NCBI RefSeq assembly: GCF_018263905.1
Contig: NZ_JAAFZU010000016.1
Coordinates: 1 to 64,000 of the forward strand
Reading direction: 5' to 3'
Length of the DNA: 64,000 nt
Source of the DNA: Loktanella sp. SALINAS62
Lineage (GTDB): Bacteria > Pseudomonadota > Alphaproteobacteria > Rhodobacterales > Rhodobacteraceae
The position numbers were made by a program, and so were the translations under genes. Shown piece by piece: positions 24,545 through 33,728 of the stretch. Position 1 is the stretch's first letter. Every line of letters starts with the position of its first letter. The notes under the pieces are model-generated. The model worked only from the letters and a program-made list of their open reading frames with translations, ran no database searches and was not told the origin of the DNA.

Positions 24545-26191
24545 TCACATGTTGGGGTAGTTCGGTCCATCGCCACCCTGCGGCACGGTCCAGACGATGT
24601 TTTCGCTGGGGTCCTTGATGTCGCAGGTCTTGCAGTGGACACAGTTCTGGAAATTGATCTGGAACTTTGTGTCGTCACCTTCGCCGACGAATTCATACAC
24701 ACCGGCCGGGCAGTAGCGCGCCGACGGTCCGGCAAATTCCGGCAGGTTCACGCCGACCGGAATGGATGGATCTTTCAGTTTCAGGTGTGCGGGCTGGCTT
24801 TCTTCGTGGTTGGTAAAGCTGAATGCCACGTTGGTGAGCCTGTCGAACGACAGTTTGCCGTCCGGCTTGGGATAGTTGATGGTCTTGTGCTTTGCGGCGG
24901 GTTCGGTCGCAGCGGCGTCGGACTTGCCATGTTTCAGCGTGCCAAGCGCCGACAGGCGAAACAGATAGTTCGTCCACATGTCGAAACCGCCGACGGCAAG
25001 CGATGTCAGCAATCCAAACCGCGACCACAGCGGTTTGACATTGCGGACCTGACGCAGGTCGATCCCGACGGGGCCCGTTTTCAGGGTGGTGTCGTAGTCG
25101 GTCAGCGTATCGCCCTGACGCCCGTTGTTCATGGCGTCCATCGCGGCCTCTGCCGCGTGAATGCCCGACAGCATCGCGTTGTGGTTTCCCTTGATGCGCG
25201 GAACGTTCACCAGACCTGCGGAACAGCCCAGCAGGCACCCCCCCGGAAAGGCGGTCTGCGGAATCGACTGGTATCCGCCTTCGGAAATGGCGCGCGCACC
25301 GTAGGCGACGCGCTTGCCGCCTTCCAGCAGGTCGCGCACCATCGGGTGATGCTTGAACCGCTGGAATTCCATGTAGGGGTAAGTATGCGGGTTCTTGTAG
25401 CCCAGATGGACCACAAAGCCGACGTAAACCTGATTGTTATCCAGATGATAGATGAACGATCCACCGCCAGCGCCGGATTCGGTCAGGGGCCAGCCCATCG
25501 TATGGGTCACGGTACCCGGCTTGTGCTTGGCTGGGTCGATTTCCCAGATTTCTTTCATGCCAAGACCGTATTTCTGCACGTCGCTGTCGGCGTCCAGATT
25601 GAATTTTGCGATAACCTGTTTGGACAGCGACCCGCGGACGCCTTCGGACAGAAAGACGTATTTGCCCAGCAGTTCCATGCCCGGTTCATATCCCGGCCCT
25701 TCGGTGCCGTCAGGATTGCGACCGAATTCACCGGCAACCACACCCGCGACGCGGCCATCATCGCCCCAGACCAGTTCGGAACAGGACATGCCGGGGAAAA
25801 TTTCGACACCCAGTGCTTCGGCCTGTTCGGCCATCCAGCGGCAGACGTTGCCCATGCTGACGATATACGCGTCATGGTTGTTCATCAGCGGCGGCATCAG
25901 CACGTTCGGCACGCGGATCTGACCGGATTCGCCCAGCATGTAGAAATTGTCTTCGGTCACCGGCACATTGATCGGCGCACCTTTTTCTTTCCAGTCCGGC
26001 ATCAGGCGATCCAGACCGCTGGTGTCCAGAACCGCGCCGGACAGGATATGCGCGCCGACCTCGGACCCTTTTTCCAGAACAACGACGTTGCAATCGGCAT
26101 CAAGCTGCTTCAGACGGATGGCGGCCGACAGGCCGGCCGGACCTGCGCCCACGATGACGACGTCGTATTCCATTGATTCGCGTTCGGTCAT
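24545..26191 (-). CDS. Electron transfer flavoprotein-ubiquinone oxidoreductase
   Basis: Transfers electrons from reduced ETF (fed by acyl-CoA dehydrogenases and others) to ubiquinone at the inner membrane. The 548-residue protein has the FAD motif [15 protein letters not shown] at the N-terminus, the ubiquinone/membrane region in the middle, and the C-terminal [4Fe-4S] ferredoxin-like domain with CPAGVYEF then CVHCKTCDIKDP. Length matches the mitochondrial ETF-QO. The start MTERESMEYD follows GAAGGAT. The etfAB genes are not in the window. It lies divergent from greA. Confidence 0.96.
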   Translation of the reverse strand: MTERESMEYDVVIVGAGPAGLSAAIRLKQLDADCNVVVLEKGSEVGAHILSGAVLDTSGLDRLMPDWKEKGAPINVPVTEDNFYMLGESGQIRVPNVLMPPLMNNHDAYIVSMGNVCRWMAEQAEALGVEIFPGMSCSELVWGDDGRVAGVVAGEFGRNPDGTEGPGYEPGMELLGKYVFLSEGVRGSLSKQVIAKFNLDADSDVQKYGLGMKEIWEIDPAKHKPGTVTHTMGWPLTESGAGGGSFIYHLDNNQVYVGFVVHLGYKNPHTYPYMEFQRFKHHPMVRDLLEGGKRVAYGARAISEGGYQSIPQTAFPGGCLLGCSAGLVNVPRIKGNHNAMLSGIHAAEAAMDAMNNGRQGDTLTDYDTTLKTGPVGIDLRQVRNVKPLWSRFGLLTSLAVGGFDMWTNYLFRLSALGTLKHGKSDAAATEPAAKHKTINYPKPDGKLSFDRLTNVAFSFTNHEESQPAHLKLKDPSIPVGVNLPEFAGPSARYCPAGVYEFVGEGDDTKFQINFQNCVHCKTCDIKDPSENIVWTVPQGGDGPNYPNM

Positions 26192-26310
26192 GATCCATCC
26201 TTCGCAGGTGCAGCAATATGATTAGGCCGTAGGGTTACAGGACGCTGTCGGGTGTCGCAATCGCAACGGGGCGTCAAACGTGCTGTTTTCGCATGCTGTT
26301 CCACTGCCGC

Positions 26311-26339
26311 TTGACTTTACCTGTCCCGGATACGCTATG
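26311..26339 (+). promoter_or_regulatory. Candidate greA promoter
   Basis: TTGACT (26311-26316) and GCTATG (26334-26339) are 17 bases apart, about 38 bases before the greA start. The -35 is a good sigma-70 match and the -10 a weak one. Seen only by pattern. Confidence 0.4.
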
Positions 26340-26376
26340 AACGTCCGATGAATTCGCACACGAAGAGAGTGCCACC

Positions 26377-26847
26377 ATGGAAAAGATCCCGCTGACCGCC
26401 GCCGGCTTCAAGAAGCTGGACGACGAACTGAAGCATCTGAAATCGGTCGAACGTCCGGCTATCATCCGCGCGATTTCGGAAGCGCGCGAACACGGCGACC
26501 TGTCCGAGAATGCGGAATATCATTCGGCAAAGGAAAAACAGTCGTTCATCGAAGGCCGGGTCAAAGAGCTCGAAAGCGTCATTTCGCTGGCAGACGTGAT
26601 CAATCCGGCCAAGATGTCGGGTAACGTCAAATTCGGTGCAACTGTGCATCTGGTGGATGAAGACACCGAAGATAAAAAGACCTATCAAATCGTCGGTGAA
26701 TACGAAGCCGACATCGAAAAGGGTCTGCTGAACATGAAATCACCGCTGGCACGTGCGCTGATCGGCAAAGACGAAGGCGACAGTGTCGAAGTGCGGACTC
26801 CCGGCGGCGAAAAAGCCTACGAAATTCTTAAAATCGAATACAAGTAG
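26377..26847 (+). CDS. greA: Transcription elongation factor GreA
   Basis: Rescues backtracked RNA polymerase by stimulating cleavage of the nascent transcript. The 156-residue protein has the N-terminal coiled coil ([20 protein letters not shown], then [20 protein letters not shown], with the two acidic tip residues in the DLSENAEY loop) and the C-terminal FKBP-like domain ([11 protein letters not shown]-type, here [16 protein letters not shown]). Length and motifs match the family in full. A membrane protein gene begins 9 bases after its stop. Confidence 0.96.
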   Translation: MEKIPLTAAGFKKLDDELKHLKSVERPAIIRAISEAREHGDLSENAEYHSAKEKQSFIEGRVKELESVISLADVINPAKMSGNVKFGATVHLVDEDTEDKKTYQIVGEYEADIEKGLLNMKSPLARALIGKDEGDSVEVRTPGGEKAYEILKIEYK

Positions 26848-26856
26848 CAACCGCAG

Positions 26857-27810
26857 ATGCCGGAGTTTCGTCCAGCGCCACAAGACGAAGGATCACCGGG
26901 CCTGTGGATCGGGGTGATTGCCGCAACCTGGGCCGTGATTGTTGCGGTCCTTTGGGTTTTTGCGCCGGTGGCTGCCGACGGAACCGCCGTCCTGCCCTTG
27001 ATCGTGTATCTGCTGGCGCTGGTGTTGCCTCTTGGCGGGCTGGCGTTCACTTACATCTTGCTGGATGGATTGGCCAATCTGCACAGACGTCTGCTGCGCG
27101 TGGACGATGCGCTGGCGGCGTTGCGCGTCACCCCCCAAACCAGCGCCATGGCGCCCCGCACGGTCGAGGCGCGGCTGGATGAAATCGCACGGGCGGCGCG
27201 CAAGACAGAAGCAACCGTCGCGACCTTTACCTCTAGCCGCGAGGCGCCCCGGCAAAAACTGACGATCACATCAATCAGCCCCGTGGCTGACGATCAACCG
27301 GTCCTTGCGCTGGGCACCACGGCCGAAGACATGGCGATCCCACTGGAAATGACAGAGCTGATCCGCGCGCTGAATTTTCCAGAGGATGAAAATGATACCG
27401 CCGGTTTCGGCGCACTACGGCGCGCGCTGCGGGATCGCACGGCTGGCAAACTGGTAAAGGCCAGTCAGGACGTGCTGACGCTGCTTAGCCAGGACGGCAT
27501 TTATATGGACGACCTGCGCCCCGACCGTGCAAAACCCGACCTGTGGCGGCGCTTTGCCCAAGGTGAACGCGGGCGGTCCGTGGCGGCGCTGGGCGGCATC
27601 CGCGATCGGTCCAGTCTTGCGCTGACGGCCGGACGGATGCGCGAAGATGTCATTTTCCGCGATGCATCCCACCATTTTCTGCGCCTGTTCGACCGGATGC
27701 TGACCGGGATCGAACCCGATGCAACTGACGCCGACCTGATCGCACTGGCTGATACCCGGTCCGCCCGCGCCTTTATGATCGTGGCGCGGGTCAGCGGGGT
27801 CTTTGACTGA
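26857..27810 (+). CDS. Conserved membrane protein of unknown function
   Basis: A 317-residue protein I cannot assign. Two hydrophobic helices (about residues 17-40 and 45-70; WIGVIAATWAVIVAVLWVF and LPLIVYLLALVLPLGGLAF) are followed by a helical linker (residues 75-125). A C-terminal domain of about 170 residues includes MTELIRALNFPEDENDTAGF and LTLLSQDGIYMDDLRPDRAKP. No cysteine pairs or catalytic motifs stand out. It starts 9 bases after greA and its TGA overlaps the next ATG, so it may be transcribed with greA and the AEC transporter. I recall similar proteins in Rhodobacteraceae without a known role. Confidence 0.75.
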   Translation: MPEFRPAPQDEGSPGLWIGVIAATWAVIVAVLWVFAPVAADGTAVLPLIVYLLALVLPLGGLAFTYILLDGLANLHRRLLRVDDALAALRVTPQTSAMAPRTVEARLDEIARAARKTEATVATFTSSREAPRQKLTITSISPVADDQPVLALGTTAEDMAIPLEMTELIRALNFPEDENDTAGFGALRRALRDRTAGKLVKASQDVLTLLSQDGIYMDDLRPDRAKPDLWRRFAQGERGRSVAALGGIRDRSSLALTAGRMREDVIFRDASHHFLRLFDRMLTGIEPDATDADLIALADTRSARAFMIVARVSGVFD

Positions 27811-28733
27811 TGCTGGACATCTTTGTTCAGACCGTGCCGTTTTTTGCGATCATCGGTCTGGGTTACATGTCGGGCCGGTCGGGTTTTTTCAGTGCAGAGG
27901 CGACGGCCTACCTGACGAAATTCGTGTTCTATTTCGCGCTGTCCGCGATGCTGTTCCGGTTTTCCGCCAACCTGTCACTGTCAGAGATCTGGGATTGGTC
28001 GTTCGTTGCGGCCTATCTTTGCGGCACGATGCTGATCTATGTGCTGGCGACCGTCGTGGCCATGGTGCGGCGCCTGCCCGTGGCCGAAGCCGCCGTCGAG
28101 GCGCAGGTCGCCGTCATCGGCAACGTGGGATTTCTGGGCATTCCGATGTTGACCCTGTTGCTGGGGCCCGCAGCGATTGGTCCCAACATGATGGTGCTGG
28201 CCGTCGATCTGATCGTGTTCGGCAGTCTGATCGTCATCCTGATCACTGGCAGTCGTGACGGACGCATCCAGCTGGGTGTGTTGAAAACCGTGGCGCTGGG
28301 CCTGCTGGCCAACCCGATGATCGTGTCGATTGCGCTGGGCCTGACGGTATCGGCGCTGGCATGGGATGTGCCCAAGCCGGTCAATGATTTTGTGGTCCTG
28401 CTGGGCGGGGCCGCGACGCCGGGTGCGCTGTTTGCCATCGGCGCGTCGTTGGCCAGCAAGTCGGCGGAAAAGCTGTCGGTCGCGTCATGGCTGACCTTTT
28501 GCAAACTGGTGCTTCATCCGGTGGCCGTTGCTGTGTTTGCGCTGATGGTTTTCACCGTCGATGCCTATGATGCCAGCGTGATGATCGCATTGGCAGCACT
28601 GCCGGTCGCGGGCAACGTTTACATGCTGGCGCAGCACTACCGCGTTGCCCCGCAGCGCGTATCGGCGGCGATCCTTGTGTCGACGACCCTGTCGATCGTG
28701 ACCGTATCGGTCGTCATCGCGCTGGTCACGTGA
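27810..28733 (+). CDS. AEC-family transporter (auxin/malonate efflux carrier type)
   Basis: A 307-residue membrane protein with ten hydrophobic segments and the family pattern GLGYMSGRSGFF in the first loop and GAASPGALFAIGA-like (here GAATPGALFAIGASLA) in the second half. It would act as a permease for an organic anion; the substrate cannot be read. It overlaps the preceding membrane protein gene by one base (TGATG), so the two are coupled. Confidence 0.85.
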   Translation: MLDIFVQTVPFFAIIGLGYMSGRSGFFSAEATAYLTKFVFYFALSAMLFRFSANLSLSEIWDWSFVAAYLCGTMLIYVLATVVAMVRRLPVAEAAVEAQVAVIGNVGFLGIPMLTLLLGPAAIGPNMMVLAVDLIVFGSLIVILITGSRDGRIQLGVLKTVALGLLANPMIVSIALGLTVSALAWDVPKPVNDFVVLLGGAATPGALFAIGASLASKSAEKLSVASWLTFCKLVLHPVAVAVFALMVFTVDAYDASVMIALAALPVAGNVYMLAQHYRVAPQRVSAAILVSTTLSIVTVSVVIALVT

Positions 28734-28781
28734 CATGCGCCCGACCACGCGCTAGCTGTGGGCAAATTCAAGGAGTGACCG

Positions 28782-29609
28782 ATGCAGACCCTATCCGAAA
28801 ACAAATGCTTTGGCGGCACGCAGGGCGTTTATTCCCACGCATCGCAGGCGACGGCCTGCGAGATGACCTTTGGCCTGTTCCTGCCGGAAGAAGCGGCAAA
28901 CGGCCCCGTGCCCGTGCTGATCTATCTGTCGGGCCTGACCTGCACCCATGAAAACGCCCTGACAAAGGCCGGTGCACAGGCATTGGCTGCCGAACAGGGC
29001 ATCGCCATCGTGTTTCCCGACACATCGCCCCGTGGTGACGACGTGGCCGATGCCGACGGGTTCGACATGGGGATCGCTGCCAGTTTTTATGTCGATGCCA
29101 CGCAAGACCCGTGGAAAAAACATTACCAGATGGAAACATACATCACGCGCGACCTGATGACGGCACTGGCTGATTTTCCGCTGGACCTCGACCGGGTGTC
29201 GATCATGGGGCATTCGATGGGCGGTCACGGTGCGCTGACGCTGGCGCTGAAACACCCCGACATGTTCCGCAGCGTGTCGGCGTTTTCCCCGATCTGCCAT
29301 CCGACGGGGTCCGACTGGGGCCAGCGCCAGTTCGAAGCCTATCTTGGCGGCGATGCCAGCACCTGGACCGCGCATGACGCAACCCTGCTGATGCAAACCA
29401 AAGGGTACGACAAACCGCTGCTGGTGGATCAGGGCACAGACGATCAGTTCTACGACAAACTGAACACAGGCGATTTCGCCGCCGCCTGCGCCGGTGCAAA
29501 GGCCGACGCCCAGATCCGGCTGCAAAAAGGCTATGACCACAGCTATTTCTTCATCTCGACCTTTATGGCCGATCACGTCGATTTCCACGCGCAGGCGCTT
29601 TACGCATGA
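28782..29609 (+). CDS. fghA: S-formylglutathione hydrolase
   Basis: The last step of glutathione-dependent formaldehyde oxidation: hydrolyses S-formylglutathione to formate and glutathione. The 275-residue alpha/beta hydrolase of the esterase D family carries the oxyanion/early motif [11 protein letters not shown], the nucleophile serine in [10 protein letters not shown], the acid in [12 protein letters not shown] and the histidine in YDHSYFFI. The start follows AAGGAGTG. The partner dehydrogenase (frmA/adhC) is not adjacent. Its stop overlaps the start of the DUF188 gene (ATGA). Confidence 0.95.
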   Translation: MQTLSENKCFGGTQGVYSHASQATACEMTFGLFLPEEAANGPVPVLIYLSGLTCTHENALTKAGAQALAAEQGIAIVFPDTSPRGDDVADADGFDMGIAASFYVDATQDPWKKHYQMETYITRDLMTALADFPLDLDRVSIMGHSMGGHGALTLALKHPDMFRSVSAFSPICHPTGSDWGQRQFEAYLGGDASTWTAHDATLLMQTKGYDKPLLVDQGTDDQFYDKLNTGDFAAACAGAKADAQIRLQKGYDHSYFFISTFMADHVDFHAQALYA

Positions 29610-30055
29610 CGATCTACGTCGACGCCGATGCCTGCCCCGTCAAGGCAGAGGTCGAACGCGTCGGCACGCGTCACAAGGTGCCCGTGTGCATCGTCAGCAA
29701 TGGCGGCATCCGCCCGTCGGCCAACCCGCTGGTGCGGACCATCGTGGTGTCCGACGGGCCGGATGTGGCGGACATATGGATCGCGGATCGCGCAGGGCAG
29801 GGCGATATTGTCATCACCGGTGACATTCCGCTGGCCGCCCGCTGCGTCGAAGGCGGCGCGCAGGTCCTGAAACACAATGGCGAGGCGTTGACCCCCGCCA
29901 ATATCGGCAACATCCTAGCCACCCGTGACCTGATGGCCGACATGCGCGCTGCCGACCCATTCCGTCAGGGCGGTGGCCGCGCGTTTTCCAAGGCCGACAG
30001 ATCGCGGTTTCTGGACGCACTGGAACGGGCCGTCCGAAAAGCCGCGCAACCCTGA
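29606..30055 (+). CDS. YaiI/YqxD family (DUF188) PIN-like protein
   Basis: A 149-residue protein starting [27 protein letters not shown] is the hallmark of the DUF188/YaiI family, which has a PIN-like nuclease fold with conserved acidic residues (also [11 protein letters not shown]). Function is not established; metal-dependent nuclease activity is the structural guess. It is coupled to fghA by an ATGA overlap, a link not obviously metabolic. Confidence 0.88.
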   Translation: MTIYVDADACPVKAEVERVGTRHKVPVCIVSNGGIRPSANPLVRTIVVSDGPDVADIWIADRAGQGDIVITGDIPLAARCVEGGAQVLKHNGEALTPANIGNILATRDLMADMRAADPFRQGGGRAFSKADRSRFLDALERAVRKAAQP

Positions 30056-30066
30056 AAGGACCCCGC

Positions 30067-30687
30067 ATGACCGCAAAGGCCGTGATCTTTGATATCGGAA
30101 ACGTGCTGATCGAATGGCAGCCCGAACGCTTTTACGACAGCCGGATCGGGGCGCTGCGTCGGCGCGAAATGTTCGCGGCGGTGGACCTGCATACCATGAA
30201 CGACGGTGTTGATCGCGGTGACGATTTCGCGGCTGCGGTGGCGGCAATGGCCGATGCGAACCCCGACTGGCGCGCTGAAATCATGATGTGGCATGATAAT
30301 TGGGCGCAGATGGCCAGCCCGGATATCCCGCATTCTGTCCGCTTGCTGCAGGCGTTGCGCGGCGCTGGTGTGCCTGTCTTTGCGCTGTCGAATTTCGGTA
30401 TCCAGACCTTTGCGCTGGCGGAAACCATCTATCCGTTTTTGCGCGATTTCGACCGGCGATACATTTCCGGCCACATGGGCGTCATCAAACCCGATCCTGA
30501 AATCTACCGCATGGTGGAAACCGATTGCGGTGTCGATCCGGCGGACCTGCTGTTTACTGACGACCGCGCCGACAATATCGCGATGGCGGATCAGCGGGGC
30601 TGGCAGACGCATCTGTTTGCCGATTCTCAGGGCTTTGCGGACAGGCTGGTGTCAGACGGTCTGCTGACACCAGAGCAGGCGCAATGA
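30067..30687 (+). CDS. HAD-superfamily hydrolase (YihX-like phosphatase)
   Basis: A 206-residue cytoplasmic HAD protein. Motif I is FDIGNVLI, with the nucleophile aspartate and Gly in place of the second acid, as in the YihX/alpha-D-glucose-1-phosphate phosphatase branch. Motif II is FALSNFG, motif III the lysine in GVIKPDPEIY, and motif IV LLFTDDRADN. An alpha-helical cap lies at about residues 15-85. A sugar phosphatase is plausible; haloacid dehalogenase is less likely. AAAGGA precedes the start. Its end overlaps the next gene (ATGA). Confidence 0.85.
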   Translation: MTAKAVIFDIGNVLIEWQPERFYDSRIGALRRREMFAAVDLHTMNDGVDRGDDFAAAVAAMADANPDWRAEIMMWHDNWAQMASPDIPHSVRLLQALRGAGVPVFALSNFGIQTFALAETIYPFLRDFDRRYISGHMGVIKPDPEIYRMVETDCGVDPADLLFTDDRADNIAMADQRGWQTHLFADSQGFADRLVSDGLLTPEQAQ

Positions 30688-31589
30688 CCCGCCTGATCGG
30701 ACCAGAGGCCGAAACACACCTTGACTGGATCGGCCTGACCGACGCGCTGGCCGCCGGTCACGATCTGCCTGTAGCAGAGCTGGAAGACGTGTTTCTGTAT
30801 CAGGGCAACCGGACATTGTTGAACCGGTCCGCATGGATTGCGGGGCTGGGCCTGCTGGTCAAGGCCGCGACCGTGTTCCCCGACAACCCGGCACAGGGGC
30901 GTCCTATGGTCGGCGGGGCGGTCAACCTGATGTCCGATGACGACGGCAGCCTGACTGCCGTGCTGGATTTTGCATTGGTAACGAAATGGAAAACCGCCGC
31001 CGATAGCTTGCTGGCTGCCCGGCGGCTGGCACGGCCCGACAGCCGCGATATCCTGATCGTCGGCGCGGGGACGGTCGGCGCGTCCTTGCGGCAGGCCTAT
31101 GCGGCCGCATTTCCCGATGCGCGTTTTACCATCTGGAACCGGTCGGCTGACGGGGCCGCACGGTTTGCGGCAGAACACGGCGCGCGGGTCGCACAGGATC
31201 TGGAATCCGCCGTGCGCGCGGCGGATATCGTGACAAGTGCCACGATGACAAGCGCGCCGATCCTGCAAGGCGACTGGTTCCACCCCGGTCAGCACATCGA
31301 CCTGATCGGTGCCTATCGCCCCGACATGCGCGAAGCGGATGATGCAGCCCTGCGACGCGCCCGCATTTTTGTCGACAACCGGCGCACCACGATGGATCAT
31401 ATCGGAGAGCTGAAAGACCCGCTGGCACGGGGCGTCATCACGCCCGATGACATCATCGCGGATTATTACCAACTGGACAGATTTACCCGATCACCGGACG
31501 ATATCACGCTGTTCAAGAACGGCGGCGGTGGGCACCTTGATCTGATGACTGCAGATTACATCCAGCGACAGGTGCAGGCCACAGCATGA
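30684..31589 (+). CDS. Ornithine cyclodeaminase/mu-crystallin family protein
   Basis: A 301-residue NAD(P)-binding protein. It has the arginine-type substrate region early (FLYQGNRTLLNRSAWI is this branch's variant), a Rossmann motif ILIVGAGTVGASL at about residue 130, and DLIGAYRPDMREADD. In the family, ornithine cyclodeaminase makes proline and ammonia, while relatives reduce imines or act on alanine. This variant lacks the clean ornithine-binding signature as I remember it, so the activity is left open. It is coupled at both ends by ATGA overlaps to the HAD phosphatase and the alpha/beta hydrolase. Confidence 0.82.
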   Translation: MTRLIGPEAETHLDWIGLTDALAAGHDLPVAELEDVFLYQGNRTLLNRSAWIAGLGLLVKAATVFPDNPAQGRPMVGGAVNLMSDDDGSLTAVLDFALVTKWKTAADSLLAARRLARPDSRDILIVGAGTVGASLRQAYAAAFPDARFTIWNRSADGAARFAAEHGARVAQDLESAVRAADIVTSATMTSAPILQGDWFHPGQHIDLIGAYRPDMREADDAALRRARIFVDNRRTTMDHIGELKDPLARGVITPDDIIADYYQLDRFTRSPDDITLFKNGGGGHLDLMTADYIQRQVQATA

Positions 31590-32491
31590 TCTGGGTGGCC
31601 CTGCTGATCGTTCTGATGGGGATTGCCGCTTGGCCGTTTGCGGTCGATGCACGCAAGCCCGCCCATGCTGCTGAATTGCGCCCCCTTGGGCAGGTCGCGC
31701 AATTGTCGCAAGCGCGGACATGGTATCGCTGGTCAGGCCCGACACGCGGCCCGGTGGTGGTGCTGATCCACGGGCTGACAACGCCCAGTCCGGTGTTCGA
31801 CGATTTGGGCGCAGAGCTTGTGAAAACAGGCGCGCGCACATTGGTATATGATCTATATGGACGCGGCCTGTCGGACGCCGTGCTTGGCCCGCAGAATGCG
31901 GCGTTTTTTCTACGCCAGCTTGACGATCTGTTGCGCGATCAGGTGCCGGATGGACCGCTGACGCTGGTGGGCTATTCCATGGGCGCGCAGATTGCCGCGA
32001 TATACGCGGCACAGCACCCGCAGCGTGTGACGCGATTGGTTCTGCTGGCACCGGCGGGAATGTACCTGACGTTGCAGCCGTTCTGGCGCAGGGCACGCGA
32101 CCTGCCTGTGCTGGGCGACTGGATGGCGCGCGCATTCGGGGCGCGGGCTTTGCGGCAGGTCGCAGCGTCGGGCACGCGGATGGGACAGGTGCAGACCGAC
32201 CAGCTGGACCGGCGCGGCTATCTGCCCGCCGTGCTGTCCAGCCTGCGCGGTCTGCTGGGGACAACACAGGAAAGCGTCCATCGCAGTCTGGCCACCCAAG
32301 GTCTGCCAGTGCTTGCCATCTGGGGCGGGCAGGACGGCACGATCCCGCAGACAGCGCCCGGGCGACTTGCCCAATGGAACCGCAACGCCACCCAAGAGGT
32401 GATCGTCGAAGCCGATCATGGCCTACCTTGGCGACATGCGGACCGCGTCGCTGAATTGATGCGCAGGCATGCCGCAGATCTGCCGGTGTGA
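31586..32491 (+). CDS. Alpha/beta hydrolase
   Basis: A 301-residue protein with an N-terminal hydrophobic stretch (MIWVALLIVLMGIAAWPFAV), a likely membrane anchor or uncleaved signal. The hydrolase core has the oxyanion motif LIHGLTTPS, the nucleophile serine in GYSMGAQIA, the acid in AIWGGQDGTIP and the histidine in EADHGLPWRH. The substrate is not predictable; carboxylester or amide hydrolysis is typical. It ends the coupled run HAD-OCD-hydrolase. Confidence 0.85.
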   Translation: MIWVALLIVLMGIAAWPFAVDARKPAHAAELRPLGQVAQLSQARTWYRWSGPTRGPVVVLIHGLTTPSPVFDDLGAELVKTGARTLVYDLYGRGLSDAVLGPQNAAFFLRQLDDLLRDQVPDGPLTLVGYSMGAQIAAIYAAQHPQRVTRLVLLAPAGMYLTLQPFWRRARDLPVLGDWMARAFGARALRQVAASGTRMGQVQTDQLDRRGYLPAVLSSLRGLLGTTQESVHRSLATQGLPVLAIWGGQDGTIPQTAPGRLAQWNRNATQEVIVEADHGLPWRHADRVAELMRRHAADLPV

Positions 32492-32546
32492 TGGCCCCCA
32501 TGCTTCGTATTTGTCAAAGCCCGCTTCCCGGCATATCTGATTTTCC

Positions 32547-33611
32547 ATGACCATTTCGAACGCATATGATGCCGCCGTGCGTGCCGGCACGCTGACAGAC
32601 GACCCTGCGCAGCGCGCGGTATTGCCGGAACTTGACCGTATCGCACGTGAACTGTCGGTGCCGGTCAAGACCGGGCTGTTTCGCCGTGCGCCCGAACCGA
32701 TCAAGGGGCTTTATATGTGGGGTGGCGTCGGGCGCGGTAAATCCATGCTGATGGACCTTGCATACAATCAGATCGACGCGCCAAAGGTGCGGCGGCATTT
32801 TCATGCCTTCATGCAGTGGGTCCACACTGAAATCGGTCTGGCACGCCAGCGGGGCGTCGACGATGCGATCAAACCCGTTGCGGCCAAACTGGCGGCGGAT
32901 ACCCGGCTTTTGTGTTTTGACGAAATGCAGATCACCGACATTACCGACGCCATGATCGTCGGGCGCCTGTTCGAAGGATTGTTCGCCGCTGGTGTGACGA
33001 TCATCACCACATCAAACCGCCCCCCAGACGATTTGTACAAGGACGGATTGAACCGCCAGCTTTTCAAGCCCTTTATCGCGCTGCTGCACGACAGGCTTGT
33101 CGTTCACGAACTGGCAGCGGAAACGGATTATCGTCAGGGCAGGTTGGCGGGCACGCCAACCTATTTCACCCCGGCCAATGCCGAAGCCCGTGCGCAGATT
33201 GCGGCGATCTGGAACGATTTCAACGATGGGAACGCGGCCCCGCTGACGTTGCACGTCAAGGGACGACAGGTCATTTTGCCCGCATTTTGCAACGGCGTTG
33301 CCCGGGCAACGTTCTATGATCTGTGCGGCAAGCCGTTGGGCGCTGCGGATTATCTGGCGTTGGCGGACGCGGTGCGTGTCCTGATCTTGGAAGACATCCC
33401 ATCGCTGGGCCGCGACAATTTCAACGAAGCCAAACGATTTGTCACCCTGATCGATGCCTTGTACGAGGCGCGGGTCAGGCTGATCTGTTCAGCCGCCGCA
33501 GCGCCGGAATACCTTTACCGTGAAGGCGAAGGTAGTTTTGAATTCGAACGCACGGCCAGTCGGCTGCGTGAAATGCAGGCGGATGGATGGGGCGACAAAC
33601 CACCTGCCTGA
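32547..33611 (+). CDS. zapE: Cell division protein ZapE (AFG1-like ATPase)
   Basis: A 354-residue P-loop ATPase that in E. coli joins the constriction ring late in division and under stress. It has Walker A GGVGRGKSMLMD, Walker B LLCFDEMQITD, sensor-1 ITTSNRPPDDLY and the family-specific C-terminal SLGRDNFNEAKRFVTLIDALYE segment (cut). Length matches the family. It stands alone on the plus strand, about 55 bases after the preceding gene, and ends at a clear terminator. Confidence 0.93.
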   Translation: MTISNAYDAAVRAGTLTDDPAQRAVLPELDRIARELSVPVKTGLFRRAPEPIKGLYMWGGVGRGKSMLMDLAYNQIDAPKVRRHFHAFMQWVHTEIGLARQRGVDDAIKPVAAKLAADTRLLCFDEMQITDITDAMIVGRLFEGLFAAGVTIITTSNRPPDDLYKDGLNRQLFKPFIALLHDRLVVHELAAETDYRQGRLAGTPTYFTPANAEARAQIAAIWNDFNDGNAAPLTLHVKGRQVILPAFCNGVARATFYDLCGKPLGAADYLALADAVRVLILEDIPSLGRDNFNEAKRFVTLIDALYEARVRLICSAAAAPEYLYREGEGSFEFERTASRLREMQADGWGDKPPA

Positions 33612-33620
33612 CACGAAAAA

Positions 33621-33643
33621 GCAGGCCCTAAAGCCTGCCTTTC
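33621..33643 (+). terminator. Terminator after zapE
   Basis: GCAGGC (33621-33626) pairs with GCCTGC (33633-33638) across CCTAAA and is followed by CTTTC. An A-run precedes the stem, so it may also serve the opposite strand. Confidence 0.7.
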
Positions 33644-33708
33644 GCCCTGCCAAGGCCGTTGGATCGCGATGACTCTTGCCGGCCATTCTGTCCCGTTGAC
33701 ATCTTTGT

Positions 33709-33724
33709 GAATCACGCGTGATTC
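33709..33724. repeat. 16-base perfect palindrome carrying two GANTC sites
   Basis: GAATCACGCGTGATTC reads identically on both strands. Its arms are GAATC and GATTC, both matching GANTC, the CcrM methylation target in alphaproteobacteria; a third GANTC lies at 33671-33675. It lies between the convergent ends of zapE and the secreted protein gene. No T-run follows, so a terminator role is doubtful. Confidence 0.6.
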
Positions 33725-33728
33725 GCAG

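Noticed and set aside
24485-26176. A 563-codon open frame on the plus strand covering nearly all of the ETF-QO gene
   Set aside because: It is the antisense shadow of a strongly conserved flavoprotein, with composition rich in His, Gln and Arg and no recognisable domain. High-GC codon bias keeps such frames open.
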